From positions 1-11,024 of the forward strand of contig JAVVFI010000164.1 in NCBI GenBank assembly GCA_032250555.1: a stretch of 11,024 nt of DNA, in the 5' to 3' direction. Origin of the DNA: NIOZ-UU13 sp032250555 (lineage in GTDB: Bacteria > Planctomycetota > Phycisphaerae > Sedimentisphaerales > Anaerobacaceae). The notes below the pieces were generated by a model. It ran no database searches. It saw only the letters and a program-made list of their open reading frames with translations, and was not told where the DNA came from. This document shows, piece by piece, positions 1 through 5,945 of this stretch. Within the stretch, counting starts at the first letter, position 1. Each line of letters opens with the position of its first letter. The position numbers and the translations under genes are program-made.

Positions 1-24
1 AACAACGTTTCCACTCATAATCAA

Positions 25-402
25 TCATGTGTTCTTCGACAATATCAGAACTTTAATCGTACTCTTAATGCGTTCTGGTAGTCTAGGCCATACAGAAATG
101 AGTTCTAGAAGTTCAACTGGAAGATCGGCCTTATTTAACCGTAGATTTTGGTGCACACATATGGCACACTTTTTGTGCAAGGAATTGTTATTATCTTGTT
201 CGTAAATTGTATTGGTTTTGTTCAATTTGTCGTTATAATGGTTTTTGTAAGTGTCTGAATTTGCAAGTTTTTGTGCCGGTTTTGTATTGATTTTGTTCGT
301 AATATGCAAAGAACTGTTGGAAGTGTCGGAAGGGGTTCGAATCCCCCCGCCTCCAGTCTTCGCCAGCTCAAAGCAGACGAAGCATACCCCAATGCAGCAG
401 TT
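25..402 (-). pseudogene. Integrase-tail remnant read through a tRNA/tmRNA 3' end
   Basis: On the minus strand one frame stays open from just inside a TAA (403-405) down to a TGA at 25-27. It has no ATG near its beginning; a TTG at 309 could start a 94-aa protein. The frame runs through the antisense of the tRNA-like 3' end and there encodes GGGGIRTPSD. It continues through an Asn/Lys-rich linker and ends in a more conserved-looking block: CVHQNL, then ADLPVELLELISVWPRLP, then ERIKSTIKVLI. From memory, GGGGIRTP-type stretches and a final 'LP..hhWP.LPE.IK..I..LI' segment occur at the C-terminus of tyrosine recombinases of elements integrated at tRNA genes in Planctomycetes. No recombinase catalytic domain (R..H..R..Y) is present, because the frame closes 48 nt beyond the tRNA fragment. 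I read it as an orphaned integrase tail; a short stand-alone gene starting at TTG 309 is the alternative. Confidence 0.4.
331..355 (+). other. 3' end fragment of a tRNA-Ala-type or tmRNA gene, likely attachment site
   Basis: The stretch reads as a T-arm (GGGG, loop TTCGAAT, CCCC) followed by a 7-nt acceptor strand CGCCTCC and a discriminator A; CCA is not encoded. The T-loop has the invariant TTC and A58. If numbered as a tRNA, position 70 is T and 73 is A, as in alanine acceptors (tRNA-Ala or the tRNA domain of tmRNA). No matching 5' acceptor strand (GGRGGCG), D-arm, anticodon arm or tmRNA tag frame lies upstream within the window, so this is a fragment and not a gene. Such 3' fragments are the usual product of tyrosine-recombinase integration. 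The outermost T-stem pair (331 and 347) is an A-C mismatch. Confidence 0.55.
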
Positions 403-488
403 TTAATTGCAAAGGCTGACATATTTTAAAAGCACTTTTGATATTACTCATAGATAGAACGAAACCTGACATTAATTAGGGCAATATT
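356..488. other. Gene-free segment between tRNA fragment and sulfatase
   Basis: Directly after the tRNA-like end is a short inverted repeat, CTTCG (358-362) with CGAAG (378-382), which may be part of a recombinase arm or core site. The rest up to the sulfatase start shows no convincing -35/-10 pair, no open frame of interest and no terminator. A weak Shine-Dalgarno-like TAGGG lies about 8 nt before the sulfatase ATG. Confidence 0.35.
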
Positions 489-1868
489 ATGCAGCGACGA
501 CAGTTCCTGAAAACGATGGGATTGGCAGCGGCCGGTATGCTATTGGGCCGGCCGATAGCTTCAGCCGCTTCAAACAAGCGGCCGCTTAACTTCATTGTCA
601 TCATGGCCGACGATTTGGGCGCAAAAGAATTAGGCTGCTATGGCAACACCGAACATAGCACTCCGAATCTGGATCAATTGGCCGAAACCGGTGTGCAATT
701 TGAAACCTGCTATGCAACACCGATCTGCCATCCGACCCGTTTTGAGATAATGACCGGCCAATATGGACATCACAACGGTATTTTTCAATTTCCAGGCCGT
801 CGGGGTGGCCCGATAGCCGGTTCACCGGTGGACGATATAAGCCGGAAAGTAACATTCGCACAAGTGCTCAAGCAGCGGGGCTACGCTACTGCCCATTCAG
901 GCAAGTGGCAGCTCAGCGGCGAGATTCCGACGCTGATAAACGAGTGCGGATTCGACGAGTACTGCATGTGGGCATACAAGCATAATCTTCCACTGGGTAT
1001 CAAGCACACCGGTGGCTGGGAAGGTAAAAAAGGTGGTAAAACATCGCGGTATTGGCACCCTTCAATTGTTAAAAACAAAAAGTACCTGACGACCGGTCCG
1101 GACGACTATGGCCCGGATATTTTCACCAACTTCATTATTGATTTCGTCAAGCGACACAGGGACAAGCCATTTTTCGTTTACTATCCGATGTGCCTTACCC
1201 ACGGCCCCTTCTACGTTACGCCGGATACAGTGAAATCAGAGGACGGGAAGTTCAAAAACTTACGTCAGAACTTCAAGGCCAACGTAGAATACATGGACAA
1301 ACTAATCGGGCGGATAGTCAAAGCGCTGGAATCAACAGGTCTGCGGGAAAATACAGTTGTGTTCTTTATAGGGGACAATGGCACAGGCGGCCAGGGCAAA
1401 GGCCAGACGAACGAACTCGGAGCGCGTGTGCCGATGATTGTCAATTGCCCGGGAATTGTCAAAAGGCTGGGAGTAAGTGGTGAATTGGTGGATTTGTCGG
1501 ACATTTTACCGACGCTGGCGGATTTCGCCGGGGCGCGATTGCCCAAAAAACATATCATCGACGGCCAAAGTTTTGCCCCCCTGCTTCAAGGCCGTAAAGG
1601 TCCGACGCGGGAGTGGATATACAGCTATCTTGGCGACCGACAGATACTGCGAACAAAAAGATGGCTGCTTGAGGATAACGGCCCGGGCAATCCCGGGCGC
1701 TTCTACGATTGTGGCAACAGCCGGGATGGAACGGGTTACAAGGATGTCACCGACTCGACCGCCCCGGAGGTACTGAAAGCCAAGGAAAGCTTCAGGGATA
1801 TTTTGGCCGACAAACCCCTGCCGATAGTGAAGGAAAAGGCTTCCTCACGCCGTCAGAAAAGAAAGTAA
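489..1868 (+). CDS. Tat-exported sulfatase (formylglycine-dependent, S1 type)
   Basis: Predicted to hydrolyse sulfate esters, probably on a polysaccharide or its oligosaccharides, outside the cytoplasm. The 459-aa protein opens with a twin-arginine signal (RRQFLK at residues 3-8, hydrophobic stretch to about 26). The sulfatase core follows: metal-binding DD at 41-42, the CxPxR signature CHPTR at 80-84 whose Cys80 would be converted to formylglycine, SGKW at 137-140, TH at 237-238, and GDNGT at 295-299 with a second metal-binding Asp-Asn pair. Length is normal for a compact arylsulfatase-A-like member. The C-terminal subdomain is short and the tail is very basic (ending SSRRQKRK). No maturase (sulfatase-modifying factor or anaerobic anSME) is in the window, so activation must come from elsewhere. 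It lies 57 bp before the esterase, probably in one transcript. The substrate cannot be told from sequence alone. Confidence 0.95.
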   Translation: MQRRQFLKTMGLAAAGMLLGRPIASAASNKRPLNFIVIMADDLGAKELGCYGNTEHSTPNLDQLAETGVQFETCYATPICHPTRFEIMTGQYGHHNGIFQFPGRRGGPIAGSPVDDISRKVTFAQVLKQRGYATAHSGKWQLSGEIPTLINECGFDEYCMWAYKHNLPLGIKHTGGWEGKKGGKTSRYWHPSIVKNKKYLTTGPDDYGPDIFTNFIIDFVKRHRDKPFFVYYPMCLTHGPFYVTPDTVKSEDGKFKNLRQNFKANVEYMDKLIGRIVKALESTGLRENTVVFFIGDNGTGGQGKGQTNELGARVPMIVNCPGIVKRLGVSGELVDLSDILPTLADFAGARLPKKHIIDGQSFAPLLQGRKGPTREWIYSYLGDRQILRTKRWLLEDNGPGNPGRFYDCGNSRDGTGYKDVTDSTAPEVLKAKESFRDILADKPLPIVKEKASSRRQKRK

Positions 1869-1914
1869 AGCAGACGCTTTGAAGGACACCGTAAAGTAAC
1901 TACAAAGTTTTTCT

Positions 1915-1919
1915 GGAGG
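1915..1919 (+). promoter_or_regulatory. Ribosome binding site of the esterase gene
   Basis: GGAGG sits 6 nt before the ATG at 1926. It fixes this start even though it gives an unusually long n-region (about 23 residues) before the signal-peptide hydrophobic core. Confidence 0.7.
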
Positions 1920-1925
1920 ATTAAA

Positions 1926-4037
1926 ATGTTTAATTTTGCTGCTGTTACAAAAGTATTAATCCGAAAATTGACAAGCCACGAAGTCGCATACATTAACTTA
2001 ATCTTTTCTTTAATAATAACCTGTTTTTATATCAGTCCGGCCCTGGCATCTTCGTCTTCTAATAATGATTCAATCTTACCTCTCAATCGATTTCCCCGTA
2101 TGGTTCAGGAATATTTCGTTAAATCCGCACGCCGGGTCGAACAGCAGGCAAATCAACGGCGGGCAGCCCTGAATACCCGAGCTGACGCTCAGGCATACGT
2201 AAATGACGTTCGTGAAAAGATACAGCAGAGCTTCGGGCCGTGGCCTGAAAAAACACCCCTTAAGCCGCGCATTACCGGTATCATCGAGAGGGATGACTAC
2301 AAAATAGAGAAGATAATCTTTGAAAGCCGGCCCAATTTTCTTGTAACCGCAAATTTGTATATACCAAAGGGACGGCAATTTCCGTTACCCGGTGTTGTGG
2401 GAACCTGCGGCCATTCGACAAACGGAAAGGCGTCAGAATTTTATCAAGCCTTTTCTCAGGGGCTTGCAAAACAAGGCTACGTCGTGTTAATTTATGATCC
2501 CATCGGTCAAGGCGAGCGATTGCAATACCCGGATGAAAATTTGAAATCAAAGATTGGCGTCGGTGTCCGAGAGCATCTGTACGCCGGTAACCAGCAATTT
2601 CTGGTGGGTGATTTCATCGGCTCATGGCGAGCCTGGGACGGCATACGCGCCCTTGACTATCTGCTGAGTCGTAAAGAAGTCGATCCGAAACATATCGGCG
2701 TTACCGGCAACTCCGGCGGAGGCACAATGACGACATGGCTGTGCGGCGTCGAAGGCCGCTGGACAATGGCCGCTCCAAGCTGTTTTGTTATTACGTTCCG
2801 CCGCAACCTGGAAAACGAGCTTCCTGCAGATACCGAGCAGTGCCCGCCGCTGGCTCTGGCTCTGGGCCTGGACCATTCCGATTTCCTCGCCGCTATGGCG
2901 CCGAAGCCGGTAATAATTCTGGGCAAGGAAAAAGATTACTTCGATGCCCGCGGGCTTGAAGAGGCGCATCGCCGGCTTAGCCGTCTGTATGGTCTGTTGG
3001 GAGCTAAAGAAAATGCCGGACACTTTATCGGCCCGGGCTACCACGGTTATTCGCAGGAGAACCGTGAGGCTATGTATAACTGGTTCAACCGTGCTACTGG
3101 TGTCTCTGATTTACGGGACGAGCCGGAACTTGTTATCGAGAAAGATGAAACTCTCTATTGCGCACCGCAAGGACAGGTCTGCAATCTTGATTCCCGGCCG
3201 ATTTATTCATATACCAAAGCCAAATCACAGGCACTGGCCAAAAAGCGGCGTAGAAATCTATCTGAATCCGCACTAAAGCAGCTTATTGTTAATTCGCTAC
3301 GTCTCAGAAATCAATCTAATCAGGAAACACCCGAGTATCGCATTCTTCGCAACTGGAGTTCTCGCCGATACACAAAGCAATTTTGGACTACATATACAGT
3401 TGAGACTGAACCGGGGATTCTTGCAGTCGTGTACCGCCTTTCTGATGAGCGGCTGATGTCACGACCACCGAAGGGGCAGAAAAGAGCTATCTTGTACGTC
3501 TCACATCAATCCAGTGATGCCGAACTCCGTAACGAACCGCTTGTCAAAGAGCTGCTTAAAGCCGAACCCGACTCCGCTTTCTATTCATGTGATGTCAGGG
3601 GCATCGGAGAATCACAACCGAATACATGCAATGAGAACTCATTTCTCACTGCCTACGGCAGTGATTATTTCTATGCGATTCACTCTATCATGTTAGACAG
3701 GCCCTATCCGGGACAAAGAACGCATGATTTGCTTCGTGTAATCAACTGGCTTAAAAGCAATGGTCATGATGAGGTTCACCTGGTGGCTAAAGGCTGGGGT
3801 ACAGTTCCGGCAACGTTCGCTGCTGTTTTGTCAGACCAGGTCAAACAGGTTACATTAAAAAATGCCTTGACTTCATACTCCGATATCGCAGAATCTGTTA
3901 CTTACACATGGCCGCTTTCATCTCTTGTGCCGGACATACTAAAATCATTTGATTTACCCGATTGCTACAGAAATCTGGAGAATAAAAAGTTAAAGCAAAT
4001 TGACCCCTATGGAGCGGACGGTTATACCGCCCAATAG
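1926..4037 (+). CDS. Secreted two-lobed alpha/beta-hydrolase, acetyl-xylan-esterase-like
   Basis: Likely a carbohydrate esterase that removes acyl groups from polysaccharides in the periplasm. This is inferred from the fold and the sulfatase next door. The 703-aa protein has a Sec-type signal (hydrophobic core about 24-38, likely cleavage after ALA at 39-41). The first alpha/beta-hydrolase lobe (about 130-390) shows the strand-turn YDPIGQGER (190-198), the nucleophile elbow GNSGG with Ser263 (261-265), a probable acid near Asp337 in GKEKDYFD, and a probable His373 in YHGYSQ. This matches acetyl xylan esterase (AXE1) and related Planctomycete hydrolases. A second hydrolase-like lobe (about 490-690) has the matching DVRGIGES turn (556-563), but its elbow reads AKGWG (621-625) with Gly at the nucleophile position, so it is probably non-catalytic. 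Exact substrate is unknown. Confidence 0.85.
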   Translation: MFNFAAVTKVLIRKLTSHEVAYINLIFSLIITCFYISPALASSSSNNDSILPLNRFPRMVQEYFVKSARRVEQQANQRRAALNTRADAQAYVNDVREKIQQSFGPWPEKTPLKPRITGIIERDDYKIEKIIFESRPNFLVTANLYIPKGRQFPLPGVVGTCGHSTNGKASEFYQAFSQGLAKQGYVVLIYDPIGQGERLQYPDENLKSKIGVGVREHLYAGNQQFLVGDFIGSWRAWDGIRALDYLLSRKEVDPKHIGVTGNSGGGTMTTWLCGVEGRWTMAAPSCFVITFRRNLENELPADTEQCPPLALALGLDHSDFLAAMAPKPVIILGKEKDYFDARGLEEAHRRLSRLYGLLGAKENAGHFIGPGYHGYSQENREAMYNWFNRATGVSDLRDEPELVIEKDETLYCAPQGQVCNLDSRPIYSYTKAKSQALAKKRRRNLSESALKQLIVNSLRLRNQSNQETPEYRILRNWSSRRYTKQFWTTYTVETEPGILAVVYRLSDERLMSRPPKGQKRAILYVSHQSSDAELRNEPLVKELLKAEPDSAFYSCDVRGIGESQPNTCNENSFLTAYGSDYFYAIHSIMLDRPYPGQRTHDLLRVINWLKSNGHDEVHLVAKGWGTVPATFAAVLSDQVKQVTLKNALTSYSDIAESVTYTWPLSSLVPDILKSFDLPDCYRNLENKKLKQIDPYGADGYTAQ

Positions 4038-4209
4038 TGCTAATAACGACTATTTAAAGCACAGCTCTACCGGCAGTGATTAGCGATAGCTATTACCAAA
4101 ATATCGAGCAACATATCTGTAGCCCACTCCTACGCAATGACATATATGTAATTGCGATATATTCTATATTTATCAGAAATAAATATAACGACAAACATAT
4201 ATATGTTTA

Positions 4210-4238
4210 TATAATATGCTGTAACATGCTATATTATA
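4210..4238. repeat. Imperfect AT-rich inverted repeat
   Basis: TATAATAT (4210-4217) pairs with ATATTATA (4231-4238). Inside, GC (4218-4219) pairs with GC (4228-4229) around an 8-nt loop, with one bulged T at 4230. It could be a regulator site or a weak hairpin; the local AT richness makes chance occurrence quite possible. Confidence 0.35.
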
Positions 4239-4287
4239 ATAACATATATCATTTGCGAATAATATATCATTTTATCTTATAATACAT

Positions 4288-4305
4288 ATTTGTTTTATTT
4301 GTTTT
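4288..4305. repeat. Tandem 9-bp direct repeat
   Basis: ATTTGTTTT occurs twice head to tail, ending 59 nt before the start of the sigma-54 activator gene. It is a possible regulator site, but low complexity is an equally good explanation. Confidence 0.3.
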
Positions 4306-4364
4306 ATGAATAATACGATTACGAAGTATAATAATGATGAAATATAAATGATGGGTACTTAATT

Positions 4365-5942
4365 ATGTCAGCGAATAGTTTTAATCTTCAAAATAGCGAA
4401 ACGCACGCCGAGCGTCATGTGCACGAATTGGAGACTCTTTACAAAATAAGCCATATTCTGTCTGTCGTAAAAAACCAGAAACAATCCCTCGCCGAGGTTC
4501 TGGACGTTCTTGACAGTGAACTTGGGCTGAACAGAGGCACGGTAACACTACTGGGACCTGACGGCAGCGAAATCAGAATTGAAGTGGCGCACAACCTTTC
4601 ACAGGAAAACTCGCGCAAAATTCGATATCGAATGGGTGAAGGCGTCACGGGAAAGGTGATGCAAACCGGCAAGGCGATAATCGTTCCCAAGGTATCTCAG
4701 GAGCCGTTGTTCCTCAATCGTTTCGAACGATGGAATGTAAACAAAGAGGAAATAAGTTTTATTTGTGTTCCAATTTCAATTGGACAGGAAGTCATCGGAG
4801 CGATATCAGTTGACAGATTATTCGTTGAGACGGCTGTGCTTGATGAAGATATGCGTGTCCTCAGTATTATAGCAAGCATGGTAGCAAATGACGTACGTAT
4901 TCGTCGTGAAATAGCCATGCGAAAACAGAAACTTGAGGATGAGAACCTGCGATTACGTCACGAGCTTGAAGACCGCTTCAGGCCGGAAAACATTATAGGA
5001 AATTCCAGTTCTATGCGTGATGTATATCGTCAAATCCATCAGGTCGCCGCCAGTGACACAATCGTTCTTATTCGCGGTGAGTCGGGCACAGGTAAAGAGC
5101 TGGTGGCTCATGCGATTCATTATTTAAGCCCCAGGGCAGACAAGCCTTTTGTAAGGGTAAACTGCGCCGCTTTAAATGAGAACCTGCTTGAAAGTGAGTT
5201 GTTTGGCCACGAAAAGGGCGCTTTTACAGGGGCGTTAAAGAGCCGAAAAGGACGTATTGAAGAAGCAGAATGCGGCACATTATTTCTTGACGAAATAGGG
5301 GACTTTTCCCCGGTTACTCAAGTCAAACTCCTGCGGGTACTTCAGGAACGTCAATTCGAACGAGTAGGCAGCAATCATACCTTAAAGACGAACGCCAGGA
5401 TTATAGTCGCCACAAATCGTGATTTAGAAAAAGCGATGGACAAAGGGACATTTCGTCAGGATTTTTACTACCGTGTTAATGTATTTCCAGTTTTTCTGCC
5501 CCCCCTGCGAGACCGTAAAGACGATATTCTTTTGCTGGCCGACTATTTCGTTGAAGAATATTCATCCAAGATGGACAAAGACGTGCGAAGAATCAGCACG
5601 CCGGCTATCAATATGATGGTAGCTTATCATTGGCCGGGCAATGTACGGGAACTGGAAAACTGTATTGAGAGGGCTGTTCTGTTGAGTACCGATGGTGTTA
5701 TACACGGTCACCATCTTCCCCCGACACTGCAAACATCAGATGCATCCGATACTATTGGCATAGGTTCGCTACAGGAAAAGGTCAATCTGTTCGAACGAGA
5801 TATAATTGTAGATGCACTAAAACGCTGTAACGGCAACCTTGCCGCGACAGCACGCGATTTAAAAACAACAGCTCGAATAATAGGATACAAAGTAAAGGAG
5901 TTGGGAATTGATTACAAACGATACTGCAGGAAAAGAGGTTGA
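4365..5942 (+). CDS. Sigma-54-dependent transcriptional activator (GAF-AAA+-Fis, NifA-like)
   Basis: An enhancer-binding protein that would remodel RNA polymerase carrying sigma-54 using ATP. The 525-aa protein has three parts. A GAF sensor domain spans about 20-180 (GEGVTGKVMQTGKAIIVP at 91-108 is a typical GAF stretch), followed by a charged helical linker (180-205). The AAA+ domain (about 208-440) has Walker A GESGTGKE (238-245), the sigma-54-contacting GAFTGA loop intact at 285-290, Walker B LFLDE (306-310), ATNRDL (349-354), FRQDFYYR (363-370) and WPGNVREL (423-430). A Fis-type helix-turn-helix lies at about 480-515. This order is that of NifA and relatives. No nif genes are in the window, so a role in nitrogen fixation is not supported and no symbol is given. 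The GAF ligand is unknown. It is followed after 3 bp by the PPDK-like gene. Confidence 0.93.
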   Translation: MSANSFNLQNSETHAERHVHELETLYKISHILSVVKNQKQSLAEVLDVLDSELGLNRGTVTLLGPDGSEIRIEVAHNLSQENSRKIRYRMGEGVTGKVMQTGKAIIVPKVSQEPLFLNRFERWNVNKEEISFICVPISIGQEVIGAISVDRLFVETAVLDEDMRVLSIIASMVANDVRIRREIAMRKQKLEDENLRLRHELEDRFRPENIIGNSSSMRDVYRQIHQVAASDTIVLIRGESGTGKELVAHAIHYLSPRADKPFVRVNCAALNENLLESELFGHEKGAFTGALKSRKGRIEEAECGTLFLDEIGDFSPVTQVKLLRVLQERQFERVGSNHTLKTNARIIVATNRDLEKAMDKGTFRQDFYYRVNVFPVFLPPLRDRKDDILLLADYFVEEYSSKMDKDVRRISTPAINMMVAYHWPGNVRELENCIERAVLLSTDGVIHGHHLPPTLQTSDASDTIGIGSLQEKVNLFERDIIVDALKRCNGNLAATARDLKTTARIIGYKVKELGIDYKRYCRKRG

Positions 5943-5945
5943 TTT

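Larger units (their letters stand above)
4038..4364. promoter_or_regulatory. AT-rich intergenic region upstream of the sigma-54 activator
   Basis: About 330 nt without a credible gene, strikingly AT-rich compared with the coding DNA on both sides. It contains an imperfect inverted repeat (4210-4238) and a 9-bp tandem repeat (4288-4305), listed separately. It must carry the promoter of the downstream bicistron, but many TATAAT-like strings occur by composition alone, so I do not assign -35/-10 boxes. No -24/-12 sigma-54 site was recognised and no clear terminator for the esterase gene was found. Confidence 0.4.

Noticed and set aside
222..422. Minus-strand 66-aa frame across the tRNA-like end (contains EAGGFEP)
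   Set aside because: It is another frame over the same tRNA 3' end; its remainder is low complexity and does not carry the conserved-looking tail seen in the frame ending at 25.
2622..3044. Minus-strand 140-aa open frame
   Set aside because: It is antisense to the catalytic lobe of the esterase and has no motif or start signal.
4076..4282. Plus-strand 68-aa open frame rich in Ile, Tyr and Asn
   Set aside because: Its composition simply reflects AT-rich DNA; there is no ribosome binding site and no recognisable motif.
4365..5942. Naming the sigma-54 activator nifA
   Set aside because: The domain order is NifA-like, but many non-nif activators share it and no nitrogen-fixation gene is present in the window.
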